Shown: positions 1-13,100 of the stretch, piece after piece
Numbering within the stretch: the stretch's first letter is position 1
How the letters are laid out: every line of letters begins with the position of its first letter
Origin: Tritrichomonas musculus
Taxonomy: Eukaryota; Parabasalia; Tritrichomonadida; Tritrichomonadidae
NCBI GenBank assembly: GCA_039105265.1
Contig: JAPFFF010000034.1
Coordinates: 1-64,000 of the forward strand
Direction: 5' to 3'
DNA: 64,000 nucleotides
Program-made: the position numbers and the translations under genes
Notes under the pieces: model-generated
Told to the model about the DNA's origin: nothing
The model's input: the letters and a program-made list of their open reading frames with translations, nothing else
Database searches by the model: none

Positions 1-13
1 CAATATAAATCAA

Positions 14-109
14 ATATAACAGTTGATTTTAGATATGATTCACAAGAGTTTCTTGTGGTGTAATGGCAAGCACGTTGGCCTTTGAAGCCGAAGATTGAGG
101 TTCGATTCC
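14..109 (+). promoter_or_regulatory. Pol III promoter elements of the first tRNA unit
   Basis: A TATA-like ATATAAC lies at 14-20, about 30 bp before the tRNA. The internal A box TGGTGTAATGG (56-66) fits TRGYNNARNNG exactly. The B box GGTTCGATTCC (99-109) fits the consensus exactly. The TATA-like stretch is the loop of an inverted repeat, AAATCAA (8-14) with TTGATTT (23-29), which is kept across the array. Assignment rests on the eukaryotic Pol III consensus; use in this organism is inferred. Confidence 0.75.
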
Positions 110-120
110 TCACTAGAAAA
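49..120 (+). tRNA. tRNA-Gln (anticodon TTG), first and representative copy
   Basis: It folds as a class I tRNA. The acceptor strands are TTTCTTG and CTAGAAA. The D stem is GTGT/GCAC with loop AATGGCAA. The anticodon stem is TTGGC/GCCGA with loop CTTTGAA, so the anticodon is TTG and reads CAA (Gln). The variable loop is AGAT, and the T stem TGAGG/CCTCA carries loop TTCGATT. The D arm and anticodon resemble eukaryotic tRNA-Gln. Two features are unusual. The acceptor stem starts with a weak T1-A72 pair, and it has a T6:T67 mismatch in every copy. The discriminator base is A. No CCA is encoded and there is no intron. Confidence 0.95.
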
Positions 121-126
121 TTTTTT
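121..126 (+). terminator. Pol III T-run terminator after the first tRNA
   Basis: Six T residues directly follow the discriminator A. The same TTTTTT follows nearly every copy in both arrays (TTTTT after the last forward copy), so each gene can terminate on its own instead of being read as one long precursor. Confidence 0.8.
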
Positions 127-730
127 CATTTTTACTTTTTATTTTGTTTTTTTAGAAAATGTCTGAAATAAATCAATATAAATCAAATATAACAGTTGAT
201 TTTAAATATGATTCACAAGAGTTTCTTGTGGTGTAATGGCAAGCACGTTGGCCTTTGAAGCCGAAGATTGAGGTTCGATTCCTCACTAGAAAATTTTTTC
301 ATTTTTACTTTTTATTTTGTTTTTTTATTTTAAAATGTCTGGAATAAATCAAAATAAATCAAATATAACAGTTGATTTTAGATATGATTCACAAGAGTTT
401 CTTGTGGTGTAATGGCAAGCACGTTGGCCTTTGAAGCCGAAGATTGAGGTTCGATTCCTCACTAGAAAATTTTTTCATTTTTACTTTTTATTTTTTTTAA
501 AATGTCTGGAATAAATCAAAATAAATCAAATATAACAGTTGATTTTAGATATGATTCACAAGAGTTTCTTGTGGTGTAATGGCAAGCACGTTGGCCTTTG
601 AAGCCGAAGATTGAGGTTCGATTCCTCACTAGAAAATTTTTTACTTTTTATTTTGTTTTTTTAGAAAATGTCTGAAATAAATCAATATAAATCAAATATA
701 ACAGTTGATTTTAGATATGATTCACAAGAG

Positions 731-802
731 TTTCTTGTGGTGTAATGGCAAGCACGTTGGCCTTTGAAGCCGAAGATTGAGGTTCGATTCCTAACTAGAA
801 AA
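731..802 (+). tRNA. Variant tRNA-Gln copy with a broken T stem
   Basis: The 3' strand of the T stem reads CCTAA instead of CCTCA, so one G-C pair becomes G-A. The rest matches the consensus body. This was the only forward copy I saw with this change; it may be a weak or inactive copy. Confidence 0.8.
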
Positions 803-1073
803 TTTTTTACTTTTTACTTTTTATTTTGTTTTTTTATTTTAAAATGTCTGAAATAAATCAAAATAAATCAAATATAACAGTTGATTTTAAATATGATTCA
901 CAAGAGTTTCTTGTGGTGTAATGGCAAGCACGTTGGCCTTTGAAGCCGAAGATTGAGGTTCGATTCCTCACTAGAAAATTTTTTCATTTTTACTTTTTAT
1001 TTTTTTTAAAATGTCTGGAATAAATCAAAATAAATCAAATATAACAGTTGATTTTAAATATGATTCACAAGAG

Positions 1074-1145
1074 TTTCTTGTGGTGTAATGGCAAGCACGT
1101 TGGCCTTTGAAGCCGAAGATTGAGGTTCGATTCTTCACTAGAAAA
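1074..1145 (+). tRNA. Variant tRNA-Gln copy with a G-T wobble in the T stem
   Basis: The T stem 3' strand reads CTTCA instead of CCTCA. This gives a wobble pair and changes the last base of the B box. The same variant recurs at 3117-3188, 6155-6226 and 10916-10987, which marks those units as copies of one ancestral unit spread by duplication. Confidence 0.8.
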
Positions 1146-4100
1146 TTTTTTCATTTTTACTTTTTATTTTTTTTAAAATGTCTGGAATAAATCAAAATAA
1201 ATCAAATATAACAGTTGATTTTAAATATGATTCACAAGAGTTTCTTGTGGTGTAATGGCAAGCACGTTGGCCTTTGAAGCCGAAGATTGAGGTTCGATTC
1301 CTCACTAGAAAATTTTTTCATTTTTACTTTTTATTTTGTTTTTTTATTTTAAAATGTCTGAAATAAATCAATATAAATCAAATATAACAGTTGATTTTAG
1401 ATATGATTTACAAGAGTTTCTTGTGGTGTAATGGCAAGCACGTTGGCCTTTGAAGCCGAAGATTGAGGTTCGATTCCTCACTAGAAAATTTTTTACTTTT
1501 TATTTTGTTTTTTTTTAAAATGTCTGGAATAAATCAAAATAAATCAAATATAACAGTTGATTTTAGATATGATTCACAAGAGTTTCTTGTGGTGTAATGG
1601 CAAGCACGTTGGCCTTTGAAGCCGAAGATTGAGGTTCGATTCCTCACTAGAAAATTTTTTACTTTTCATTTTGTTTTTTTAGAAAATGTCTGAAATAAAT
1701 CAAAATAAATCAAATATAACAGTTGATTTTAGATATGATTCACAAGAGTTTCTTGTGGTGTAATGGCAAGCACGTTGGCCTTTGAAGCCGAAGATTGAGG
1801 TTCGATTCCTCACTAGAAAATTTTTTCATTTTTACTTTTTATTTTGTTTTTTTATTTTCAAATGTCTGGAATAAATCAAAATAAATCAAATATAACAGTT
1901 GATTTTAAATATGATTCACAAGAGTTTCTTGTGGTGTAATGGCAAGCACGTTGGCCTTTGAAGCCGAAGATTGAGGTTCGATTCCTCACTAGAAAATTTT
2001 TTACTTTTTCATTTTTTTTTTAAAAAAAAGTCTGAAATAAATCAAACGAAATCAAATACAACAGTTGATTTAAAATATGATTCACAAGAGTTTCTTGTGG
2101 TGTAATGGCAAGCACGTTGGCCTTTGAAGCCGAAGATTGAGGTTCGATTCCTCACTAGAAAATTTTTTCATTTTTACTTTTTATTTTGTTTTTTTAGAAA
2201 ATGTCTGAAATAAATCAAAATAAATCAAATATAACAGTTGATTTTAGATATGATTTACAAGAGTTTCTTGTGGTGTAATGGCAAGCACGTTGGCCTTTGA
2301 AGCCGAAGATTGAGGTTCGATTCCTCACTAGAAAATTTTTTCATTTTTACTTTTTATTTTGTTTTTTTATTTTAAAATGTCTGAAATAAATCAAAATAAA
2401 TCAAATATAACAGTTGATTTAAAATATGATTCACAAGAGTTTCTTGTGGTGTAATGGCAAGCACGTTGGCCTTTGAAGCCGAAGATTGAGGTTCGATTCC
2501 TCACTAGAAAATTTTTTACTTTTTATTTTGTTTTTTTATTTTAAAATGTCTGAAATAAATCAATATAAATCAAATATAACAGTTGATTTTAGATATGATT
2601 TACAAGAGTTTCTTGTGGTGTAATGGCAAGCACGTTGGCCTTTGAAGCCGAAGATTGAGGTTCGATTCCTCACTAGAAAATTTTTTACTTTTTATTTCTT
2701 ATTTCAAGAAAATGTCTGGAATAAATCAAAATAAATCAAATATAACAGTTGATTTTAGATATGATTCACAAGAGTTTCTTGTGGTGTAATGGCAAGCACG
2801 TTGGCCTTTGAAGCCGAAGATTGAGGTTCGATTCCTCACTAGAAAATTTTTTACTTTTCATTTTGTTTTTTTAGAAAATGTCTGAAATAAATCAAAATAA
2901 ATCAAATATAACAGTTGATTTTAGATATGATTCACAAGAGTTTCTTGTGGTGTAATGGCAAGCACGTTGGCCTTTGAAGCCGAAGATTGAGGTTCGATTC
3001 CTCACTAGAAAATTTTTTCATTTTTACTTTTTATTTTGTTTTTTTATTTTCAAATGTCTGGAATAAATCAAAATAAATCAAATATAACAGTTGATTTTAA
3101 ATATGATTCACAAGAGTTTCTTGTGGTGTAATGGCAAGCACGTTGGCCTTTGAAGCCGAAGATTGAGGTTCGATTCTTCACTAGAAAATTTTTTCATTTT
3201 TACTTTTTATTTTTTTTAAAATGTCTGGAATAAATCAAAATAAATCAAATATAACAGTTGATTTTAAATATGATTCACAAGAGTTTCTTGTGGTGTAATG
3301 GCAAGCACGTTGGCCTTTGAAGCCGAAGATTGAGGTTCGATTCCTCACTAGAAAATTTTTTCATTTTTACTTTTTATTTTGTTTTTTTAGAAAATGTCTG
3401 AAATAAATCAAAATAAATCAAATATAACAGTTGATTTTAAATATGATTCACAAGAGTTTCTTGTGGTGTAATGGCAAGCACGTTGGCCTTTGAAGCCGAA
3501 GATTGAGGTTCGATTCCTCACTAGAAAATTTTTTACTTTTTATTTTGTTTTTTTTAAAATGTCTGAAATAAATCAAAATAAATCAAATATAACAGTTGAT
3601 TTTAGATATGATTCACAAGAGTTTCTTGTGGTGTAATGGCAAGCACGTTGGCCTTTGAAGCCGAAGATTGAGGTTCGATTCCTCACTAGAAAATTTTTTA
3701 CTTTTCATTTTGTTTTTTTAGAAAATGTCTGAAATAAATCAAAATAAATCAAATATAACAGTTGATTTTAGATATGATTCACAAGAGTTTCTTGTGGTGT
3801 AATGGCAAGCACGTTGGCCTTTGAAGCCGAAGATTGAGGTTCGATTCCTCACTAGAAAATTTTTTCATTTTTACTTTTTATTTTGTTTTTTTTAAAATGT
3901 CTGGAATAAATCAAAATAAATCAAATATAACAGTTGATTTTAGATATGATTCACAAGAGTTTCTTGTGGTGTAATGGCAAGCACGTTGGCCTTTGAAGCC
4001 GAAGATTGAGGTTCGATTCCTCACTAGAAAATTTTTTACTTTTTATTTTGTTTTTTTAGAAAATGTCTGAAATAAATCAATATAAATCAAATATAACAGT

Positions 4101-7100
4101 TGATTTTAAATATGATTCACAAGAGTTTCTTGTGGTGTAATGGCAAGCACGTTGGCCTTTGAAGCCGAAGATTGAGGTTCGATTCCTCACTAGAAAATTT
4201 TTTACTTTTTCATTTTTTTTTTAAAAAAAAGTCTGAAATAAATCAAACGAAATCAAATACAACAGTTGATTTAAAATATGATTCACAAGAGTTTCTTGTG
4301 GTGTAATGGCAAGCACGTTGGCCTTTGAAGCCGAAGATTGAGGTTCGATTCCTCACTAGAAAATTTTTTCATTTTTACTTTTTATTTTGTTTTTTTAGAA
4401 AATGTCTGAAATAAATCAAAATAAATCAAATATAACAGTTGATTTTAGATATGATTTACAAGAGTTTCTTGTGGTGTAATGGCAAGCACGTTGGCCTTTG
4501 AAGCCGAAGATTGAGGTTCGATTCCTCACTAGAAAATTTTTTACTTTTTATTTCTTATTTCAAGAAAATGTCTGGAATAAATCAAAATAAATCAAATATA
4601 ACAGTTGATTTTAGATATGATTCACAAGAGTTTCTTGTGGTGTAATGGCAAGCACGTTGGCCTTTGAAGCCGAAGATTGAGGTTCGATTCCTCACTAGAA
4701 AATTTTTTCATTTTTACTTTTTATTTTGTTTTTTTATTTTCAAATGTCTGGAATAAATCAAAATAAATCAAATATAACAGTTGATTTTAGATATGATTCA
4801 CAAGAGTTTCTTGTGGTGTAATGGCAAGCACGTTGGCCTTTGAAGCCGAAGATTGAGGTTCGATTCCTCACTAGAAAATTTTTTACTTTTCATTTTTTTT
4901 TTTTAAAATGTCTGGAATAAATCAAAATAAATCAAATATAACAGTTGATTTTAGATATGATTCACAAGAGTTTCTTGTGGTGTAATGGCAAGCACGTTGG
5001 CCTTTGAAGCCGAAGATTGAGGTTCGATTCCTCACTAGAAAATTTTTTCATTTTTACTTTTTATTTTGTTTTTTTATTTTAAAATGTCTGGAATAAATCA
5101 AAATAAATCAAATATAACAGTTGATTTTAGATATGATTCACAAGAGTTTCTTGTGGTGTAATGGCAAGCACGTTGGCCTTTGAAGCCGAAGATTGAGGTT
5201 CGATTCCTCACTAGAAAATTTTTTACTTTTTATTTCTTATTTCAAGAAAATGTCTGGAATAAATCAATATAAATCAAATATAACAGTTGATTTTAGATAT
5301 GATTCACAAGAGTTTCTTGTGGTGTAATGGCAAGCACGTTGGCCTTTGAAGCCGAAGATTGAGGTTCGATTCCTCACTAGAAAATTTTTTACTTTTTATT
5401 TTGTTTTTTTAGAAAATGTCTGAAATAAATCAATATAAATCAAATATAACAGTTGATTTTAAATATGATTCACAAGAGTTTCTTGTGGTGTAATGGCAAG
5501 CACGTTGGCCTTTGAAGCCGAAGATTGAGGTTCGATTCCTCACTAGAAAATTTTTTCATTTTTACTTTTTATTTTTTTTAAAATGTCTGGAATAAATCAA
5601 AATAAATCAAATATAACAGTTGATTTTAGATATGATTCACAAGAGTTTCTTGTGGTGTAATGGCAAGCACGTTGGCCTTTGAAGCCGAAGATTGAGGTTC
5701 GATTCCTCACTAGAAAATTTTTTACTTTTTATTTTGTTTTTTTAGAAAATGTCTGAAATAAATCAATATAAATCAAATATAACAGTTGATTTTAAATATG
5801 ATTCACAAGAGTTTCTTGTGGTGTAATGGCAAGCACGTTGGCCTTTGAAGCCGAAGATTGAGGTTCGATTCCTCACTAGAAAATTTTTTACTTTTTACTT
5901 TTTATTTTGTTTTTTTATTTTAAAATGTCTGAAATAAATCAAAATAAATCAAATATAACAGTTGATTTTAAATATGATTCACAAGAGTTTCTTGTGGTGT
6001 AATGGCAAGCACGTTGGCCTTTGAAGCCGAAGATTGAGGTTCGATTCCTCACTAGAAAATTTTTTCATTTTTACTTTTTATTTTTTTTAAAATGTCTGGA
6101 ATAAATCAAAATAAATCAAATATAACAGTTGATTTTAAATATGATTCACAAGAGTTTCTTGTGGTGTAATGGCAAGCACGTTGGCCTTTGAAGCCGAAGA
6201 TTGAGGTTCGATTCTTCACTAGAAAATTTTTTCATTTTTACTTTTTATTTTGTTTTTTTAGAAAATGTCTGAAATAAATCAAAATAAATCAAATATAACA
6301 GTTGATTTTAAATATGATTCACAAGAGTTTCTTGTGGTGTAATGGCAAGCACGTTGGCCTTTGAAGCCGAAGATTGAGGTTCGATTCCTCACTAGAAAAT
6401 TTTTTCATTTTTACTTTTTATTTTGTTTTTTTAGAAAATGTCTGAAATAAATCAAAATAAATCAAATATAACAGTTGATTTTAAATATGATTCACAAGAG
6501 TTTCTTGTGGTGTAATGGCAAGCACGTTGGCCTTTGAAGCCGAAGATTGAGGTTCGATTCCTCACTAGAAAATTTTTTACTTTTTATTTTGTTTTTTTTA
6601 AAATGTCTGAAATAAATCAAAATAAATCAAATATAACAGTTGATTTTAGATATGATTTACAAGAGTTTCTTGTGGTGTAATGGCAAGCACGTTGGCCTTT
6701 GAAGCCGAAGATTGAGGTTCGATTCCTCACTAGAAAATTTTTTCATTTTTACTTTTTATTTTGTTTTTTTTAAAATGTCTGGAATAAATCAAAATAAATC
6801 AAATATAACAGTTGATTTTAGATATGATTCACAAGAGTTTCTTGTGGTGTAATGGCAAGCACGTTGGCCTTTGAAGCCGAAGATTGAGGTTCGATTCCTC
6901 ACTAGAAAATTTTTTCATTTTTACTTTTTATTTTGTTTTTTTAGAAAATGTCTGAAATAAATCAAAATAAATCAAATATAACAGTTGATTTTAAATATGA
7001 TTCACAAGAGTTTCTTGTGGTGTAATGGCAAGCACGTTGGCCTTTGAAGCCGAAGATTGAGGTTCGATTCCTCACTAGAAAATTTTTTCATTTTTACTTT

Positions 7101-10100
7101 TTATTTTGTTTTTTTATTTTAAAATGTCTGAAATAAATCAAAATAAATCAAATATAACAGTTGATTTAAAATATGATTCACAAGAGTTTCTTGTGGTGTA
7201 ATGGCAAGCACGTTGGCCTTTGAAGCCGAAGATTGAGGTTCGATTCCTCACTAGAAAATTTTTTACTTTTTATTTTGTTTTTTTATTTTAAAATGTCTGA
7301 AATAAATCAAAATAAATCAAATATAACAGTTGATTTTAGATATGATTCACAAGAGTTTCTTGTGGTGTAATGGCAAGCACGTTGGCCTTTGAAGCCGAAG
7401 ATTGAGGTTCGATTCCTCACTAGAAAATTTTTTACTTTTTATTTCTTATTTCAAGAAAATGTCTGGAATAAATCAAAATAAATCAAATATAACAGTTGAT
7501 TTTAGATATGATTCACAAGAGTTTCTTGTGGTGTAATGGCAAGCACGTTGGCCTTTGAAGCCGAAGATTGAGGTTCGATTCCTCACTAGAAAATTTTTTC
7601 ATTTTTACTTTTTATTTTGTTTTTTTATTTTCAAATGTCTGGAATAAATCAAAATAAATCAAATATAACAGTTGATTTTAGATATGATTCACAAGAGTTT
7701 CTTGTGGTGTAATGGCAAGCACGTTGGCCTTTGAAGCCGAAGATTGAGGTTCGATTCCTCACTAGAAAATTTTTTACTTTTCATTTTTTTTTTTTAAAAT
7801 GTCTGGAATAAATCAAAATAAATCAAATATAACAGTTGATTTTAGATATGATTCACAAGAGTTTCTTGTGGTGTAATGGCAAGCACGTTGGCCTTTGAAG
7901 CCGAAGATTGAGGTTCGATTCCTCACTAGAAAATTTTTTCATTTTTACTTTTTATTTTGTTTTTTTAGAAAATGTCTGAAATAAATCAAAATAAATCAAA
8001 TATAACAGTTGATTTTAGATATGATTCACAAGAGTTTCTTGTGGTGTAATGGCAAGCACGTTGGCCTTTGAAGCCGAAGATTGAGGTTCGATTCCTCACT
8101 AGAAAATTTTTTACTTTTTATTTCTTATTTCAAGAAAATGTCTGGAATAAATCAATATAAATCAAATATAACAGTTGATTTTAGATATGATTCACAAGAG
8201 TTTCTTGTGGTGTAATGGCAAGCACGTTGGCCTTTGAAGCCGAAGATTGAGGTTCGATTCCTCACTAGAAAATTTTTTACTTTTTATTTTGTTTTTTTAG
8301 AAAATGTCTGAAATAAATCAATATAAATCAAATATAACAGTTGATTTTAAATATGATTCACAAGAGTTTCTTGTGGTGTAATGGCAAGCACGTTGGCCTT
8401 TGAAGCCGAAGATTGAGGTTCGATTCCTCACTAGAAAATTTTTTCATTTTTACTTTTTATTTTGTTTTTTTATTTTAAAATGTCTGGAATAAATCAAAAT
8501 AAATCAAATATAACAGTTGATTTTAGATATGATTCACAAGAGTTTCTTGTGGTGTAATGGCAAGCACGTTGGCCTTTGAAGCCGAAGATTGAGGTTCGAT
8601 TCCTCACTAGAAAATTTTTTCATTTTTACTTTTTATTTTTTTTAAAATGTCTGGAATAAATCAAAATAAATCAAATATAACAGTTGATTTTAGATATGAT
8701 TCACAAGAGTTTCTTGTGGTGTAATGGCAAGCACGTTGGCCTTTGAAGCCGAAGATTGAGGTTCGATTCCTCACTAGAAAATTTTTTACTTTTTATTTTG
8801 TTTTTTTAGAAAATGTCTGAAATAAATCAATATAAATCAAATATAACAGTTGATTTTAGATATGATTCACAAGAGTTTCTTGTGGTGTAATGGCAAGCAC
8901 GTTGGCCTTTGAAGCCGAAGATTGAGGTTCGATTCCTCACTAGAAAATTTTTTACTTTTTACTTTTTATTTTGTTTTTTTATTTTAAAATGTCTGAAATA
9001 AATCAAAATAAATCAAATATAACAGTTGATTTTAAATATGATTCACAAGAGTTTCTTGTGGTGTAATGGCAAGCACGTTGGCCTTTGAAGCCGAAGATTG
9101 AGGTTCGATTCCTCACTAGAAAATTTTTTCATTTTTACTTTTTATTTTTTTTAAAATGTCTGGAATAAATCAAAATAAATCAAATATAACAGTTGATTTT
9201 AAATATGATTCACAAGAGTTTCTTGTGGTGTAATGGCAAGCACGTTGGCCTTTGAAGCCGAAGATTGAGGTTCGATTCCTCACTAGAAAATTTTTTCATT
9301 TTTACTTTTTATTTTGTTTTTTTATTTTCAAATGTCTGGAATAAATCAAAATAAATCAAATATAACAGTTGATTTTAGATATGATTCACAAGAGTTTCTT
9401 GTGGTGTAATGGCAAGCACGTTGGCCTTTGAAGCCGAAGATTGAGGTTCGATTCCTCACTAGAAAATTTTTTACTTTTCATTTTTTTTTTTTAAAATGTC
9501 TGGAATAAATCAAAATAAATCAAATATAACAGTTGATTTTAGATATGATTCACAAGAGTTTCTTGTGGTGTAATGGCAAGCACGTTGGCCTTTGAAGCCG
9601 AAGATTGAGGTTCGATTCCTCACTAGAAAATTTTTTCATTTTTACTTTTTATTTTGTTTTTTTAGAAAATGTCTGAAATAAATCAAAATAAATCAAATAT
9701 AACAGTTGATTTTAGATATGATTCACAAGAGTTTCTTGTGGTGTAATGGCAAGCACGTTGGCCTTTGAAGCCGAAGATTGAGGTTCGATTCCTCACTAGA
9801 AAATTTTTTACTTTTTATTTCTTATTTCAAGAAAATGTCTGGAATAAATCAATATAAATCAAATATAACAGTTGATTTTAGATATGATTCACAAGAGTTT
9901 CTTGTGGTGTAATGGCAAGCACGTTGGCCTTTGAAGCCGAAGATTGAGGTTCGATTCCTCACTAGAAAATTTTTTACTTTTTATTTTGTTTTTTTAGAAA
10001 ATGTCTGAAATAAATCAATATAAATCAAATATAACAGTTGATTTTAAATATGATTCACAAGAGTTTCTTGTGGTGTAATGGCAAGCACGTTGGCCTTTGA

Positions 10101-13100
10101 AGCCGAAGATTGAGGTTCGATTCCTCACTAGAAAATTTTTTACTTTTTACTTTTTATTTTGTTTTTTTATTTTAAAATGTCTGGAATAAATCAAAATAAA
10201 TCAAATATAACAGTTGATTTTAGATATGATTCACAAGAGTTTCTTGTGGTGTAATGGCAAGCACGTTGGCCTTTGAAGCCGAAGATTGAGGTTCGATTCC
10301 TCACTAGAAAATTTTTTCATTTTTACTTTTTATTTTTTTTAAAATGTCTGGAATAAATCAAAATAAATCAAATATAACAGTTGATTTTAGATATGATTCA
10401 CAAGAGTTTCTTGTGGTGTAATGGCAAGCACGTTGGCCTTTGAAGCCGAAGATTGAGGTTCGATTCCTCACTAGAAAATTTTTTACTTTTTATTTTGTTT
10501 TTTTAGAAAATGTCTGAAATAAATCAATATAAATCAAATATAACAGTTGATTTTAGATATAATTCACAAGAGTTTCTTGTGGTGTAATGGCAAGCACGTT
10601 GGCCTTTGAAGCCGAAGATTGAGGTTCGATTCCTCACTAGAAAATTTTTTACTTTTTACTTTTTATTTTGTTTTTTTATTTTAAAATGTCTGAAATAAAT
10701 CAAAATAAATCAAATATAACAGTTGATTTTAAATATGATTCACAAGAGTTTCTTGTGGTGTAATGGCAAGCACGTTGGCCTTTGAAGCCGAAGATTGAGG
10801 TTCGATTCCTCACTAGAAAATTTTTTCATTTTTACTTTTTATTTTTTTTAAAATGTCTGGAATAAATCAAAATAAATCAAATATAACAGTTGATTTTAAA
10901 TATGATTCACAAGAGTTTCTTGTGGTGTAATGGCAAGCACGTTGGCCTTTGAAGCCGAAGATTGAGGTTCGATTCTTCACTAGAAAATTTTTTCATTTTT
11001 ACTTTTTATTTTTTTTAAAATGTCTGGAATAAATCAAAATAAATCAAATATAACAGTTGATTTTAAATATGATTCACAAGAGTTTCTTGTGGTGTAATGG
11101 CAAGCACGTTGGCCTTTGAAGCCGAAGATTGAGGTTCGATTCCTCACTAGAAAATTTTTTCATTTTTACTTTTTATTTTGTTTTTTTAGAAAATGTCTGA
11201 AATAAATCAAAATAAATCAAATATAACAGTTGATTTTAAATATGATTCACAAGAGTTTCTTGTGGTGTAATGGCAAGCACGTTGGCCTTTGAAGCCGAAG
11301 ATTGAGGTTCGATTCCTCACTAGAAAATTTTTTACTTTTTATTTTGTTTTTTTTAAAATGTCTGAAATAAATCAAAATAAATCAAATATAACAGTTGATT
11401 TTAGATATGATTCACAAGAGTTTCTTGTGGTGTAATGGCAAGCACGTTGGCCTTTGAAGCCGAAGATTGAGGTTCGATTCCTCACTAGAAAATTTTTTAC
11501 TTTTCATTTTGTTATTTTAGAAAATGTCTGAAATAAATCAAAATAAATCAAATATAACAGTTGATTTTAGATATGATTCACAAGAGTTTCTTGTGGTGTA
11601 ATGGCAAGCACGTTGGCCTTTGAAGCCGAAGATTGAGGTTCGATTCCTCACTAGAAAATTTTTTACTTTTCATTTTTTTTTTTTAAAATGTCTGGAATAA
11701 ATCAAAATAAATCAAATATAACAGTTGATTTAAAATATGATTCACAAGAGTTTCTTGTGGTGTAATGGCAAGCACGTTGGCCTTTGAAGCCGAAGATTGA
11801 GGTTCGATTCCTCACTAGAAAATTTTTTCATTTTTACTTTTTATTTTGTTTTTTTAGAAAATGTCTGAAATAAATCAAAATAAATCAAATATAACAGTTG
11901 ATTTTAGATATGATTTACAAGAGTTTCTTGTGGTGTAATGGCAAGCACGTTGGCCTTTGAAGCCGAAGATTGAGGTTCGATTCCTCACTAGAAAATTTTT
12001 TCATTTTTACTTTTTATTTTGTTTTTTTATTTTCAAATGTCTGAAATAAATCAATATAAATCAAATATAACAGTTGATTTAAAATATGATTCACAAGAGT
12101 TTCTTGTGGTGTAATGGCAAGCACGTTGGCCTTTGAAGCCGAAGATTGAGGTTCGATTCCTCACTAGAAAATTTTTTACTTTTTATTTTGTTTTTTTATT
12201 TTAAAATGTCTGAAATAAATCAATATAAATCAAATATAACAGTTGATTTTAGATATGATTTACAAGAGTTTCTTGTGGTGTAATGGCAAGCACGTTGGCC
12301 TTTGAAGCCGAAGATTGAGGTTCGATTCCTCACTAGAAAATTTTTTACTTTTTATTTCTTATTTCAAGAAAATGTCTGGAATAAATCAAAATAAATCAAA
12401 TATAACAGTTGATTTTAGATATGATTCACAAGAGTTTCTTGTGGTGTAATGGCAAGCACGTTGGCCTTTGAAGCCGAAGATTGAGGTTCGATTCCTCACT
12501 AGAAAATTTTTTCATTTTTACTTTTTATTTTGTTTTTTTATTTTCAAATGTCTGGAATAAATCAAAATAAATCAAATATAACAGTTGATTTTAGATATGA
12601 TTCACAAGAGTTTCTTGTGGTGTAATGGCAAGCACGTTGGCCTTTGAAGCCGAAGATTGAGGTTCGATTCCTCACTAGAAAATTTTTTACTTTTCATTTT
12701 TTTTTTTTTAAAATGTCTGGAATAAATCAAAATAAATCAAATATAACAGTTGATTTTAGATATGATTCACAAGAGTTTCTTGTGGTGTAATGGCAAGCAC
12801 GTTGGCCTTTGAAGCCGAAGATTGAGGTTCGATTCCTCACTAGAAAATTTTTTCATTTTTACTTTTTATTTTGTTTTTTTAGAAAATGTCTGAAATAAAT
12901 CAATATAAATCAAATATAACAGTTGATTTTAGATATGATTCACAAGAGTTTCTTGTGGTGTAATGGCAAGCACGTTGGCCTTTGAAGCCGAAGATTGAGG
13001 TTCGATTCCTCACTAGAAAATTTTTTCATTTTTACTTTTTATTTTGTTTTTTTATTTTAAAATGTCTGAAATAAATCAATATAAATCAAATATAACAGTT

